64,000 bases of DNA from Plantactinospora sp039889035. GTDB lineage: Bacteria; Actinomycetota; Actinomycetes; Mycobacteriales; Micromonosporaceae. Below the pieces are notes generated by a model. That model saw only the letters and a program-made list of their open reading frames with translations. It made no database searches and was not told where the DNA came from. Position numbers and translations under genes: made by a program. This document shows, in pieces, positions 24,854 through 37,953 of this stretch; the stretch's first letter is position 1; every line of letters begins with the position of its first letter. The stretch is from assembly GCA_039889035.1 (NCBI GenBank), contig JBDQQY010000019.1, forward strand, positions 121,902 through 185,901, given 5' to 3'.

Positions 24854-26047
24854 TCAGGCTCCCGCGGCCGACTTGAGGTCGGCGGCGCGGTCCGTGTTCT
24901 CCCAGGTCAGGTCGGGAAGCTCACGGCCGAAGTGGCCGTAGGCGGCGGTCTGCCGGTAGATCGGGCGGAGCAGGTGCAGGTCCCGGATGATCGCCGCCGG
25001 ACGGAGGTCGAAGACCTCGCCCACCGCGCGCTCGATCCGGTCCACCGGCACGTTCTCGGTGCCGAAGGTCTCGATGAAGAGGCTCACCGGGTGCGCCTTG
25101 CCGATCGCGTACGCGACCTGGACCTCGCAGCGCTCGGCCAGCCCCGCGGCCACCACGTTCTTCGCCACCCAGCGGGTCGCGTACGCGGCCGAACGGTCGA
25201 CCTTGGACGGGTCCTTGCCGGAGAACGCCCCACCGCCGTGCCGGGCGTACCCGCCGTAGGTGTCGACGATGATCTTCCGGCCGGTCAGCCCGGCGTCGCC
25301 CATCGGGCCGCCGATCTCGAACCGGCCGGTCGGGTTCACCAGCAGCCGGTAGCCGTCGATGTCGAGGCCCAGCTCCTCCAGCTCCGGCGAGATGACGTGC
25401 TCGCGGATGTCCGGGGTGAGCAGCGACTCCAGCGAGATGTCGGCGGCGTGCTGCGACGACACCACGACGGTGTCGAGCCGGACCGGGCGCAGCCCGTCGT
25501 ACTCGATCGTCACCTGGGTCTTGCCGTCCGGCCGCAGGTAGGGAATCGTGCCGTCCTTGCGGCTGGCGGAGAGCCGGCGGGCCAGCCGGTGCGCCAGGGC
25601 GATCGGCAGCGGCATCAGCTCGGGCGTCTCCGAGCAGGCGAAACCGAACATCATGCCCTGGTCACCGGCGCCCTGGGCGTCCAGCGCACTCTCCGACGAG
25701 CCGGAGCGCAGCTCGATGGCGCTGTCCACACCCTGCGCGATGTCCGGCGACTGCGAACCGATCGACACGCTGACGCCGCACGAAGCGCCGTCGAAGCCCT
25801 TCTTCGACGAGTCGTAGCCGATGCCGAGGATCGTCTCGCGGACGATCGCCGGAATGTCGGCGTACGCCTTCGTGGTCACCTCGCCCGCGACGTGCACCTG
25901 GCCGGTCGTGATGAGAGTTTCGACCGCGACCCGGCTACGCGGGTCCTGGTCAAGCAGCGCGTCGAGGATGCCGTCGCTGATCTGGTCAGCGATCTTGTCG
26001 GGGTGGCCTTCCGTGACCGACTCCGAGGTGAACAAGCGACGTACCAC
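24854..26047 (-). CDS. metK: S-adenosylmethionine synthetase
   Basis: MetK makes S-adenosylmethionine from methionine and ATP in the cytosol. The 397-residue protein has SESVTEGHPDKIADQISDG, GAGDQGMMFGFACSET, and GGGAFSGKDPSKVDRSAAY, with the metal Asp and catalytic Lys positions intact. The start is GTG behind TAGGAG with a 5-nt spacer. A TACACT -10-like box lies at 26084-26089. A strong hairpin follows the gene. It supplies methyl donor for the methyltransferases in this window. Confidence 0.98.
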   Translation of the reverse strand: MVRRLFTSESVTEGHPDKIADQISDGILDALLDQDPRSRVAVETLITTGQVHVAGEVTTKAYADIPAIVRETILGIGYDSSKKGFDGASCGVSVSIGSQSPDIAQGVDSAIELRSGSSESALDAQGAGDQGMMFGFACSETPELMPLPIALAHRLARRLSASRKDGTIPYLRPDGKTQVTIEYDGLRPVRLDTVVVSSQHAADISLESLLTPDIREHVISPELEELGLDIDGYRLLVNPTGRFEIGGPMGDAGLTGRKIIVDTYGGYARHGGGAFSGKDPSKVDRSAAYATRWVAKNVVAAGLAERCEVQVAYAIGKAHPVSLFIETFGTENVPVDRIERAVGEVFDLRPAAIIRDLHLLRPIYRQTAAYGHFGRELPDLTWENTDRAADLKSAAGA

Positions 26048-26137
26048 GGTGCTCCTAAAGATCTCGAATTGAGTTAGCGCGGCAGTGTAGTCACGGCCGC
26101 CTGGTCCCCCGACCCTGCCCGGTAGCGTGCTACCCGG

Positions 26138-27343
26138 TCATGACAGGCCGGTTAAGCGCGTTACTACCAGATCCCAGACGCCGTCGGCGAGATCTTCCTT
26201 GGATTGCTCGGGAAACACTGTCGCCGAACCGTCGGCGCCGAGCACGACGGCGGTATTGCGGTCGGCCCCGAACACCTTGTCCGGCCCGACCTCGTTGACC
26301 ACGATCAGGTCGGCGCGCTTGCGGGTCAGCTTGGCCCGGGCGTTCGCCTCGGCGTCGCTGGTCTCGGCGGCGAAGGCGACCAGCACCTGGTCCGGCCGTC
26401 GGCGCTCGCCCAGCTCGGCGGCGATGTCGGGGTTGGCCACCAGTTCGACGGTGAGCGTGCCGCCCCGGTCCGACTTCTTGATTTTGTCGGCGGCGTAGGT
26501 CGCCGGCCGGAAGTCCGCCGGCGCCGCCGCCATCACCACCGCGTCGGCCGTCTCGGCCGCCTCCAGGGTGGCCTTGCGCAGCTCCTCGGTGGTCGAGACC
26601 CGGACCACGTCCGCCCCGGCCGGGTCCGGCAGCGAGACGTTCGCGGCAACCACCGTCACCTGGGCACCCCGGGCCACCGCCGTCCGGGCGAAGGCGTAGC
26701 CCTGCTTGCCCGACGACCGGTTGCCGAGGAACCGCACCGGGTCCAGCGGTTCCCGGGTGCCGCCGGCGGTGACCACCACCCGGCGGCCGACCAGGTCCCG
26801 GGGCTCGGCGACGCCGCGGGCGAGCACCCGGCGGGCCACCGCGAAGATCTCGGCCGGGTCGGGCAGCCGGCCCTTGCCGGTGTCGACGCCGGTCAGCCGG
26901 CCGCTCGCCGGCTCGATCACCAGGACGCCGCGGCGGCGCAGCGTCGCGACGTTCTCCACCGTCGCCGGGTGCTCCCACATCTCGGTGTGCATCGCCGGGG
27001 CGAGCACCACCGGGCAGCGGGCGGTCAGCAGCGTGTTGGTGAGCAGGTCGTCGGCGAGACCGTGCGCGGCCTTGGCCAGCAGGTCGGCCGTTGCCGGGGC
27101 GACGACCACCAGGTCCGCGGCCTGGCCGAGGCGGACGTGCGGCACCTCGTGCACGTCGGCCCAGACCTCGTCGGCGACCGGCTGGCCACTCAACGCCGCC
27201 CAGGTCGGCGCGCCGACGAAGCGCAGCGCGGAGGCGGTCGGCACGACCCGGACCCGGTGCCCCGACTCGGTGAAGAGCCGGAGCAGCTCGCAGGCCTTGT
27301 AGGCGGCGATGCCACCGCCCACCCCGAGTACGACCGCGGTCAT
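26138..27343 (-). CDS. coaBC: phosphopantothenoylcysteine decarboxylase/phosphopantothenate-cysteine ligase
   Basis: CoaBC performs two coenzyme A steps: coupling cysteine to phosphopantothenate and decarboxylating it. The N-terminal flavoprotein domain has VGGGIAAYKACELLR, the active-site region with APAMHTEMW, and the Asn-rich TNTLL loop. The C-terminal CoaB domain starts near residue 185 with VVTAGGTREPLDPVRFLGNRSSGKQG. Length (401) is normal. It follows rpoZ by 19 nt. Confidence 0.97.
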   Translation of the reverse strand: MTAVVLGVGGGIAAYKACELLRLFTESGHRVRVVPTASALRFVGAPTWAALSGQPVADEVWADVHEVPHVRLGQAADLVVVAPATADLLAKAAHGLADDLLTNTLLTARCPVVLAPAMHTEMWEHPATVENVATLRRRGVLVIEPASGRLTGVDTGKGRLPDPAEIFAVARRVLARGVAEPRDLVGRRVVVTAGGTREPLDPVRFLGNRSSGKQGYAFARTAVARGAQVTVVAANVSLPDPAGADVVRVSTTEELRKATLEAAETADAVVMAAAPADFRPATYAADKIKKSDRGGTLTVELVANPDIAAELGERRRPDQVLVAFAAETSDAEANARAKLTRKRADLIVVNEVGPDKVFGADRNTAVVLGADGSATVFPEQSKEDLADGVWDLVVTRLTGLS

Positions 27344-27362
27344 CGCCGACGCCCGGACGGCC

Positions 27363-27626
27363 CTACGGCTGGTCGGTCGGCTCGGCGGTGAGCAGACCTG
27401 CGTTGATCTCCCGCATCGCGATCGAGAGCGGCTTCTCCTGCGGGGTGGTCTCCACCAGCGGGCCGACGTATTCCAGCAGGCCCTCGCCGAGCTGGCTGTA
27501 GTAGGCGTTCACCTGGCGGGCGCGCTTGGCGGCGAAGATCACCAGAGCGTACTTCGAGGTGGTCTTCTCGAGCAGCTCGTCGATCGGCGGGTTGGTGATG
27601 CCTTCGGGACTGGCGATGGATCCCAC
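27363..27626 (-). CDS. rpoZ: DNA-directed RNA polymerase omega subunit
   Basis: Omega helps assemble RNA polymerase around the beta' subunit. The 87-residue protein has NPPIDELLEKTTSKYALVIFAAKRARQVN, the conserved core, and a C-terminal segment with REINAGLL. Start is GTG. It sits between gmk and coaBC, the usual actinobacterial order. Confidence 0.96.
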   Translation of the reverse strand: MGSIASPEGITNPPIDELLEKTTSKYALVIFAAKRARQVNAYYSQLGEGLLEYVGPLVETTPQEKPLSIAMREINAGLLTAEPTDQP

Positions 27627-27774
27627 GGAGATAAACCTCGGTGTCTTCTCGACCGCCGGGCGCGGCGGTCAGGTCGGAGTTGGCTCAGGTCTGTGCCCGA
27701 CCCGAATCCGCGTCGACCGCGTCGGCGGCGCTCGCCGTGGAGTCCCCGCATGGGTTGCCCGCGTCGGCGTTGCC

Positions 27775-28287
27775 TCAGGTCGGCGTCAGAAAGGACGAAC
27801 CGAGCAAGCTTACCAGTTCATCCGCGGCGCGCCCGAGCACGTCGTTCACGACCGTTGCGTCGAATTCGCGACCCGCCGCGCGGGCATGGTCCCAGGTCGG
27901 GGCCAGGTAGACCAGCCGGGCCTCCGGCATCGCCGCCCGCACCTGCCGGGCGCCCCGGAGGTCGATCGGGAGCAGCACCGGTTGGCCGGCCGACAACCGG
28001 ATCCGCACCGGCTCGCCCGGCGTGCCGTACCGGTGGACGCCAATTTCCGACCACTCCAGCAACTGTCCGTCGTCGAGTAGCCGGCCGAATTCGGCCTGGC
28101 CGACGAAGCGATAGTGCACTCCGTCGATCTCGTAGCGACGAGGGGGCCGGGTGGTCACCGGGACCGGTAGCCACAACTGGCGCGATCGGGCCCGGACGAG
28201 TTCTGTCACGCTGTCCTTGCCGGCCCCGGAGGGACCGGCAAGGACCGTGAGACGAGCCGCTGGGCGGACATCGTCATGCGTACCCAC
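27775..28287 (-). CDS. gmk: guanylate kinase, short form lacking the lid region
   Basis: The protein has the P-loop GPSGAGKDS (about residues 18-26), VTTRPPR, GVHYRFV and LLEWSEIGVHRYGTP of the GMP-binding domain, then LPIDLRGARQVRAAMPEA. At 170 residues it is about 25-30 shorter than usual. The missing part lies after VYLAPTWDHA, where other enzymes carry the arginine-rich ATP lid (RRLxGRGT-type) and following helix; the sequence resumes at FDATVVND. The deletion is in frame. Position between mihF and rpoZ is normal for gmk. It may be weak or not the only guanylate kinase. Confidence 0.85.
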   Translation of the reverse strand: MGTHDDVRPAARLTVLAGPSGAGKDSVTELVRARSRQLWLPVPVTTRPPRRYEIDGVHYRFVGQAEFGRLLDDGQLLEWSEIGVHRYGTPGEPVRIRLSAGQPVLLPIDLRGARQVRAAMPEARLVYLAPTWDHARAAGREFDATVVNDVLGRAADELVSLLGSSFLTPT

Positions 28288-28313
28288 TGCTTGTTTCTAC
28301 ACGGCGAGTGGAA

Positions 28314-28631
28314 CTAGTTCGCCGAGAATTCCCCAAGCAGTGCCTTGCGCTGCTGCTCGCCGAGGCCACGGAGGCGACGACTGTCGGCGATCTTGAGCTT
28401 CTCCATGATCTGGGTGGCCCGGATCTTGCCGATTCCCGGCATGGCCTGAAGTACGGCCGATACCTTCAGCTTGCCGACCACGTCGTCCGACTCCGCACGG
28501 TCGAGGACGGCGGCGAGGTTGGTCTTGCCCTGCTTGAGCTCTTCCTTGAGCTTCGCCCGGGCCTTGCGGATCTCCGCGGCCTTCTCCAGCGCGGCTGCGC
28601 GCTGTTCGGGGCTCAGTTGGGGGAGCGGCAC
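28314..28631 (-). CDS. mihF: integration host factor, actinobacterial type
   Basis: This 105-residue nucleoid protein bends DNA and is essential in mycobacteria. It has the basic helical N-terminus (RAAALEKAAEIRKARAKLK) and the H2TH/helix-hairpin-helix motif MPGIGKIRATQIMEKL. The GTG start is preceded by GAGGAG with a 5-nt spacer. It has its own promoter and leads the mihF-gmk-rpoZ-coaBC run. Confidence 0.97.
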   Translation of the reverse strand: MPLPQLSPEQRAAALEKAAEIRKARAKLKEELKQGKTNLAAVLDRAESDDVVGKLKVSAVLQAMPGIGKIRATQIMEKLKIADSRRLRGLGEQQRKALLGEFSAN

Positions 28632-28735
28632 CAGTTCTCCTCAGGTCCCTATCGCGACGGGCGGGACGCGCCGTCGCATCTGTGAAACGTGGTGTGCCTG
28701 GCAACCAAAGGGGTATGTGGTTCCCAGCGCCGGGA

Positions 28736-28764
28736 AAACTAGCGGCCAACGGAGCTTTCGGCAA
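28736..28764 (-). promoter_or_regulatory. promoter of mihF
   Basis: On the minus strand TTGCCG (28759-28764) and TAGTTT (28736-28741) are 17 bp apart. This is a good housekeeping-sigma promoter and gives a leader of about 95 nt before mihF. It lies just after the pyrF stop. Confidence 0.6.
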
Positions 28765-28802
28765 CGTGGGCACGCCATGATCATGTCAGCGTAACCATGA
28801 GA

Positions 28803-29645
28803 TCACTGACCGGCAGCGGTCAGCGCGGCCCGACAATCGGCCAGCGCCCGGTCCGCCGCGGCGCGCAACGCGGCCGGATCGGGGCCCGCGCCGAGCACCT
28901 CCCGGGAGTACGACGGAAGCACTCCGGAGAGCGCGCCGCCGAAGACCGTACGCAGGTCGTCGGCGCGTCCGCCCTGCGCGCCGAGGCCCGGCGCAAGCAG
29001 TGGACCGCCCACCCCGGAGAGGTCGTGCCCGGTCTCGCCGATGGTGGCGCCGACCACCAACCCGAAGCTGCCGAGCGGCTCCGCACCCGCGTTGAGCTGC
29101 GAAATCTCTTCAATGATCGTTTGCGCGACGGTGCGCCCGTCGGCGCCGACGGCGCGCTGGACGCTGGCGCCCTCGGGGTTGGAGGTGAGCGCCAGCACGA
29201 AGACGCCGCCGCCGTGCTTGCGCGCCGCGTCGAACATCGGGGCGAGCGAGCCGACCCCCAGGAAGGGGCTCGCGGTGACCGCGTCGACATACATCGGGCT
29301 GGATGGATCCAGGTACGCGTCGGCGTACGCGGCGACCGTGGAGCCGATGTCGCCGCGCTTGACGTCAAGCAGAACGAGCGCGCCCCTGCCCCGCAACTGT
29401 CGGATAATTGACTCAAGTACGCCGACCCCGCGCGACCCGAACCGCTCGAAAAATGCCGACTGCGGCTTGACGACCGCAACCCGGTCGCCGAGCGCCTCGA
29501 CCACCGTCTCGCTGAACCGGGCCACCCCGTCGACGTCGTCCCTCAGGCCCCACCGGGCCAGCAACGCGGGATGGGGGTCGATGCCGACGCAGAGCGGTCC
29601 GCGCTCCGCCATCGCCCGGTGCAGCCGACTGCCGAAGGTCTCCAT
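28803..29645 (-). CDS. pyrF: orotidine 5'-phosphate decarboxylase (type 2)
   Basis: PyrF decarboxylates OMP to UMP, the last de novo pyrimidine step. The 280-residue length and VKPQSAFFERFG mark the type-2 family. The catalytic LLDVKRGDIGST is intact. I chose the ATG behind GAGAGGAGAGG. It is 166 nt from bioA, so it may have its own promoter; a CATGAC/GTCATG inverted repeat lies at 29669-29685 in that gap. Confidence 0.96.
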   Translation of the reverse strand: METFGSRLHRAMAERGPLCVGIDPHPALLARWGLRDDVDGVARFSETVVEALGDRVAVVKPQSAFFERFGSRGVGVLESIIRQLRGRGALVLLDVKRGDIGSTVAAYADAYLDPSSPMYVDAVTASPFLGVGSLAPMFDAARKHGGGVFVLALTSNPEGASVQRAVGADGRTVAQTIIEEISQLNAGAEPLGSFGLVVGATIGETGHDLSGVGGPLLAPGLGAQGGRADDLRTVFGGALSGVLPSYSREVLGAGPDPAALRAAADRALADCRAALTAAGQ

Positions 29646-29811
29646 TCGCCTCTCCTCTCCGCCAGCGCCATGACCTTCTGTCATGCCGCTGCGACTAACC
29701 GTCATCTCTCCGGTCCGCCGCACCCGCCCGGCCGGGATACCGCGTCGGCGGGCTCCACCACACCGGGTGCCTCCCGGCGCGTCCGGTCGGCCGGCCCCGG
29801 TGGCCGCGCGG

Positions 29812-31086
29812 TCAGCCGGCCTCGGCGGCCGCGCCGATCGCCGTACAGATCTGGGCGAGGTCGTCGTCCCCGGTGACGTACGGCGGCATCGTGTAGATCA
29901 GGTCCCGGAACGGGCGCAGCCAGACCCCGTACGCCGCCGCGGCCTCGGTCGCCGCCGCCATCTTCACGTCGTGGTCGAGCTGCACCACGCCGATCGCGCC
30001 CAGCACCCGGACGTCGGCCACCCCGGCAGCGCCCCGTAACGGCGCCAGACCGGCCGAGAGGCGGGCGGAGATCCTCGCCACGTCCGCCGCCCAGTTTCCG
30101 GCCTCCAGCAGCCCGATGGAGGCGTTTGCGACCGCACAGGCAAGCGGGTTCCCCATGAAGGTGGGGCCGTGCGCCAGCACCCCGGTCGCGGAGATCCCCT
30201 CGGCGACCCCGGGGGTGCAGAGCGTGGCGGCCAGGCTCAGGTAGCCGCCGGTGAGCGCCTTGCCCAGACACATCACGTCCGGGGTCACAGCTGCGTGCTC
30301 GGCCGCGAAGAGCGCACCGGTCCGGCCGAAGCCGGTGGCGATCTCGTCGAAGATCAGCACGATGTCGTGCTTGGTGCAGAGCTCGCGGAGCAGCCGCAGG
30401 TAGTGCGGATTGTGGAAGCGCATCCCACCGGCGCCCTGCACCACCGGTTCGACGATCACCGCGGCGAGTTCGCCGGCATGCCGGTGCAGCGCGTCGGCGA
30501 GCGCGGTCGCGTACGCCGAGTCGACCGGGGCGGCGAAGCCGGGCGGTGGCAGGTCGGCGAAGACCTGCCGGGGCAGTACGCCGGTCCAGAGCGAGTGCAT
30601 CCCGCCGACCGGGTCGCAGACGCTCATCGGATGGAAGGTGTCCCCGTGGTAGCCGCCCCGCCAGGTGGCCAGCCGGTGTCGCTGGGGGCGCCCCCGGCCG
30701 CGCTGGTACTGCAACGCCATCTTGACCGCCACCTCGACGGAGACCGAGCCGGAGTCGCAGAGGAAGACGTGGTCCAGCCCGGCTGGGGTGATCTCCACCA
30801 GGGTGCTTGCCAGCCGGACGGCAGGCTCGTGGGTGAGGCCGCCGAACATCACGTGACTCATCCGGCCGAGCTGGTCGGTGACGGCGGCGTCCAGCACCGG
30901 ATGCCGGTACCCGTGGATCGCCGCCCACCACGACGACATGCCGTCGACGAGTTCCCGGCCGTCGGCCAGGCGCAGCCGGACCCCCTCGGCGCTTTCCACC
31001 ACAGCGGGGTCGGTGCTGGCCGGCATCGGGGCGTACGGGTGCCAGACGTGTGCCCGGTCGGCCGCGACGATCTCCTCCGGGGTCAC
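29812..31086 (-). CDS. bioA: adenosylmethionine-8-amino-7-oxononanoate aminotransferase
   Basis: BioA transfers an amino group from S-adenosylmethionine to KAPA in biotin synthesis, using pyridoxal phosphate. The 424-residue protein has VWHPYAPM, DGMSSWWAAIHGYRHP, WRGGYHGDTFHPMSV, FDEIATGFGRTG and the PLP lysine in LGKALTGGY. The GTG follows GGAGGAG. It lies between pyrD and pyrF with no other biotin gene near, which is unusual. S-adenosylmethionine as donor links it to metK nearby. Confidence 0.95.
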   Translation of the reverse strand: MTPEEIVAADRAHVWHPYAPMPASTDPAVVESAEGVRLRLADGRELVDGMSSWWAAIHGYRHPVLDAAVTDQLGRMSHVMFGGLTHEPAVRLASTLVEITPAGLDHVFLCDSGSVSVEVAVKMALQYQRGRGRPQRHRLATWRGGYHGDTFHPMSVCDPVGGMHSLWTGVLPRQVFADLPPPGFAAPVDSAYATALADALHRHAGELAAVIVEPVVQGAGGMRFHNPHYLRLLRELCTKHDIVLIFDEIATGFGRTGALFAAEHAAVTPDVMCLGKALTGGYLSLAATLCTPGVAEGISATGVLAHGPTFMGNPLACAVANASIGLLEAGNWAADVARISARLSAGLAPLRGAAGVADVRVLGAIGVVQLDHDVKMAAATEAAAAYGVWLRPFRDLIYTMPPYVTGDDDLAQICTAIGAAAEAG

Positions 31087-31126
31087 CGGCGCTCCTCCGC
31101 TGCCGCTGTGGCGGGCTCCCCCGGGC

Positions 31127-32190
31127 TCATCGCCGGGTCGCCCGGGCCACCGCGCGGACCAGCCCCGGCCCGCCGTAGACGAAACCGGTGTAGAGCTGCA
31201 CCAGGCTGGCTCCGGCGTCCAGCAGCGCGGTGCCGTCCGCCGGGTCGAGAATGCCACCCACCCCGACCACCGGCAGCGCGCCGTTCGTCTCGGCGTGCAC
31301 GAACGAGACCACTTCCCGGGTACGCGCGGTCAGCGGCCGGCCGGAGAGCCCGCCCGCCTCGCCGGCCCGGTGCGCGTCGGACGGGGCGATCCCGTCCCGG
31401 CCCAGCGTGGTGTTGGTGGCGATCACCCCGGCGGCACCCCGGTCCAGGCAGACCTGGAGCACCTCGGCGATGGCCGCCTCGGTCAGGTCCGGGGCGATCT
31501 TGACCAGGATCGGCTTCTCCCCGACCAGCGCGGTCAGCAGCGCGTCGAGGTGCGTCCGGTCCTGCAGCGCCCGCAACCCGGGGGTGTTCGGCGAGGAGAC
31601 GTTGACCGCGAAGTAGTCGCCGTACGGCGCCAGCGCCCGGTACGAGGCCAGGTAGTCGGCGACGGCGTCGTCCAGCGGGGTGACCTTGGACTTGCCCAGC
31701 GAGATGCCGAGCGGCACCCCCAACGGCCGGCGCAGCGCGGCCAGCCGCCCGGCCAGCGCCGTCGCTCCGGCGTTGTTGAAGCCCATCCGGTTGATCACCG
31801 CCGCGCTGCCCGGCAGCCGGAACAGCCTCGGCCGGGGGTTGCCCGGCTGCGGGTGCGCGGTGACCGTACCCACCTCGACGAAGCCGAAGCCCAGCGCCGG
31901 CCAGGCCGGCAGCGCGGCGCCGTCCTTGTCCATCCCGGCGGCCAGCCCGACCGGGTTGGGGAACCTGACCCCGAAGACGGTGCGCGGGGCGGAGACGGCG
32001 TACCGGGCCCGCAGCAGCGCCACCGCGGCCGGGCTGCGGGACAGCCCGGCCAGCCGGCGCAGCGTCCACTCGTGCGCGGTCTCGGCGTCGCCGCCGCCGA
32101 GCCGGAACAGCGCCGGCCGGACGACCCGGTCGAAGACCGCTCCCCCGCTCGCCGTACGCCGTCCCGGTTCCGTCGTCGCCGTCGGCGCGC

Positions 32191-32194
<4 letters not shown>
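31127..32194 (-). CDS. pyrD: dihydroorotate dehydrogenase, quinone-dependent
   Basis: PyrD oxidises dihydroorotate to orotate at the membrane. The 355-residue protein is class 2: an amphipathic N-terminal extension (VVRPALFRLGG to HEWTLRRLAGL) precedes the FMN barrel. GLAAGMDKDG, INRMGFNNAG, the catalytic serine in NVSSPNTPGLR, and GVGGI are visible. Its GTG overlaps the carB stop (GTGA), so it is coupled to carB. Confidence 0.97.
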
Positions 32195-35506
<3,312 letters not shown>

Positions 35507-35514
<8 letters not shown>

Positions 35515-36640
35515 GCTTGCCGCCTTCACTCTGCCTGTCGCCGATCAGTTCGGCGAAGCGGTCGAAGAGGTAGTCCGCGTCGTGCGGGCCGGCCGCCGCC
35601 TCCGGGTGGTACTGCACGGTGAACGCCGGTACGTCCTTGGCCCGCAGCCCCTCGACCACGTTGTCGTTCAGGCAGACGTGGCTCACCTCGACCCCGCCGA
35701 AGTCGGTGTCGATCACCTGGTTGAGCGGCGCGTCGACCGCGAACCCGTGGTTGTGGCTGGTCACCTCGACCTTGCCGGTGCTCTGGTCCAGCACCGGCTG
35801 GTTGATGCCCCGGTGCCCGTACCCCAGTTTGTAGGTGCCGAAGCCGAGCGCCCGGCCGAGGATCTGGCTGCCGAAGCAGATTCCGAAGAGCGGGATCTGC
35901 CGGCGCATCACCTCGCGGGCCAGCCCGGCCGGATGGTCGGCGGTGGCCGGGTCGCCCGGTCCGGGCGAGAAGAAGACCGCGTCGGCGCCGGTGGCCAGCA
36001 GGTCGTCGATGCTGGACGAGGCGGGCAGCACGTGCGTGGTGACCCCGCGCGCGGCGAGCCGGCGCGGCACGTTCCGCTTGATCCCCAGGTCGAGCGCGGC
36101 CACCGTGAACCGGTGCTCCCCCTCGGCCTTCACCACGTACGGCTGCGCCGTGGTCACCTGGGCGGAGAGGTCCGCCCCCTCCATCCGGGGTGCCTCGCGC
36201 ACCCGGGCCAGCAGCTCCAACGGGTCATCGGTCAGGCTGGAGACCCCGACCCGCATCGCGCCGCGCTCCCGCAGGTGCCGGGTGAGCGCCCGGGTGTCCA
36301 CCCCGGCGATCCCGACCACACCCTCGGTGGCGAGCCGGTCCTCCAGGGCACCGGTGGCCCGCCAGTTCGAGCCGATCCGGGCCGGGTCCCGGACGACGTA
36401 CCCGGCCACCCAGATCCGGCCCGACTCGTCGTCCTCGGCGTTCACCCCGGTGTTGCCGATGTGCGGCGCGGTCTGCACCACCACCTGGCGGTGGTACGAC
36501 GGGTCGGTCAGCGTCTCCTGGTAGCCGGTCATCCCGGTGTTGAAGACCGCCTCGCCGAAGGTCTCCCCCACGCTGCCGTACGCCTCGCCGCGGAAGGTCC
36601 GGCCGTCCTCCAGGACCAGGATCGCCGGTCGCCGCCTCAT
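35507..36640 (-). CDS. carA: carbamoyl-phosphate synthase small subunit
   Basis: CarA hydrolyses glutamine and channels ammonia to CarB. The 377-residue protein has the N-terminal CPSase domain (LVLEDGRTFRGEAYGS, NTGMTGYQE) and a class I glutaminase domain with the nucleophile Cys in FGICFGSQILGRALG and the His/Glu in VQYHPEA. Its ATG overlaps the pyrC stop (ATGA). Confidence 0.98.
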
Positions 36641-37953
36641 CGCACAGCCTTTCCGTCCAGCACCGTCGGCTCGCCGCGCAGGAAGGTCGCGACGATCCGG
36701 CCGGGCAGGGTGAGCCCGGCGTACGGGGTGTTGCGGCTGCGGCTGGCCTGCTCGCCCGGGTCGATCGTGCGGCGGGCCGCCGGATCCACCAGGGTCAGGT
36801 TCGCCGGTACCCCCGGTGCCGGGTTGCGGCCGTGCTCGGTCAGCCCGGCGATCCGGGCCGGGGTCCGGGACATCCGCTCGGCGATCAGGTCCCACCGTTC
36901 GCCGAGTACGTCGAGCAGCACCGAGAGCGCCGTCTCCAGCCCGAGCATGCCCGGCCGGGCGTACGCCCACTCGCACTCCTTGTCCTCCAGCGCGTGCGGG
37001 GCGTGGTCGGTGGCGACGATGTCGATGATGCCCTCGACCAGTGCGGCGCGCAGCGCGGTGACGTCGGCGGCGGTGCGCAGCGGCGGGTTGACCTTGAAGA
37101 CCGGGTCGTAGCTGGCGGCGCGTTCGTCGGTCAGCAGCAGGTGGTGCGGGGTCACCTCGGCGGTCACCCGTACCCCCCGCTTCTTGGCGTGCCGGAGCAC
37201 CTCGACGCTGCCGGCGGTGGAGAGGTGGCAGACGTGCAGCCGGCTGCCGACGTGCTCGGCCAGCAGCACGTCGCGGGCGATGATCGCCTCCTCGGCCACC
37301 GCCGGCCAGCCCGTCAGGCCGAGCCGGGTCGAGACCTCGCCCTCGTGCATCTGGGCGCCCTCGGTCAGCCGGGGCTCCTCGGCGTGCTGCGCGATCACCC
37401 CGTCGAACGCCTTGACGTACTCCAGGGCCCGGCGCATCAGCCGGGGGTCGGCGACGCAGTGCCCGTCGTCGGAGAAGATCCGCACCCGGGCCGCGGAGTC
37501 GGCCATCGCGCCCAGCTCGGCCAGCCGCTCACCGGCCAGCCCGACGGTGACGGCGCCGATCGGCTGCACGTCGACCAGCCCGGCCTCGCGGCCGAGCCGC
37601 CACACCTGCTCGACCACGCCGGCCGTGTCGGCGACCGGCGAGGTGTTGGCCATCGCGCAGACGGCGGTGTAGCCCCCCAGCGCCGCCGCCCGCGAGCCGG
37701 ACTCGACCGTCTCGGCGTCCTCCCGACCCGGCTCCCGCAGGTGCGTGTGCAGGTCGACCAGGCCGGGCAGCGCGACCAGTCCGTCCCCGTCGACCACCCT
37801 GGCCCCACGGGCGGCCAGGCCACGGCCGGTATCGGCGACCATGCCGCCGGCGAGCAGCAGGTCGGTCGGCTCGGCGCCGAGCACCCGCACTCCCCGGATC
37901 AGGTACGCCGGCGTCGCCGTCCCCGGGTCACCTCCGGTGGTCACGTCGGTCAT
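36637..37953 (-). CDS. pyrC: dihydroorotase
   Basis: PyrC cyclises carbamoyl aspartate to dihydroorotate. The amidohydrolase has the metal HxH in LVDLHTHLREPG, the bridging-lysine region, HLSTAGSVE and the Asp in VATDHAPH. The ATG overlaps the pyrB stop by 1 nt (TGATG); a GTG one codon earlier is possible. It is the type I dihydroorotase found in pyr operons. Confidence 0.97.
   Translation of the reverse strand: MTDVTTGGDPGTATPAYLIRGVRVLGAEPTDLLLAGGMVADTGRGLAARGARVVDGDGLVALPGLVDLHTHLREPGREDAETVESGSRAAALGGYTAVCAMANTSPVADTAGVVEQVWRLGREAGLVDVQPIGAVTVGLAGERLAELGAMADSAARVRIFSDDGHCVADPRLMRRALEYVKAFDGVIAQHAEEPRLTEGAQMHEGEVSTRLGLTGWPAVAEEAIIARDVLLAEHVGSRLHVCHLSTAGSVEVLRHAKKRGVRVTAEVTPHHLLLTDERAASYDPVFKVNPPLRTAADVTALRAALVEGIIDIVATDHAPHALEDKECEWAYARPGMLGLETALSVLLDVLGERWDLIAERMSRTPARIAGLTEHGRNPAPGVPANLTLVDPAARRTIDPGEQASRSRNTPYAGLTLPGRIVATFLRGEPTVLDGKAVR

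Noticed and set aside
26048..26137. Possible SAM riboswitch before metK
   Set aside because: The 90-nt leader lacks the conserved stems and core of known SAM riboswitches; it holds only a -10-like box and the ribosome-binding site.
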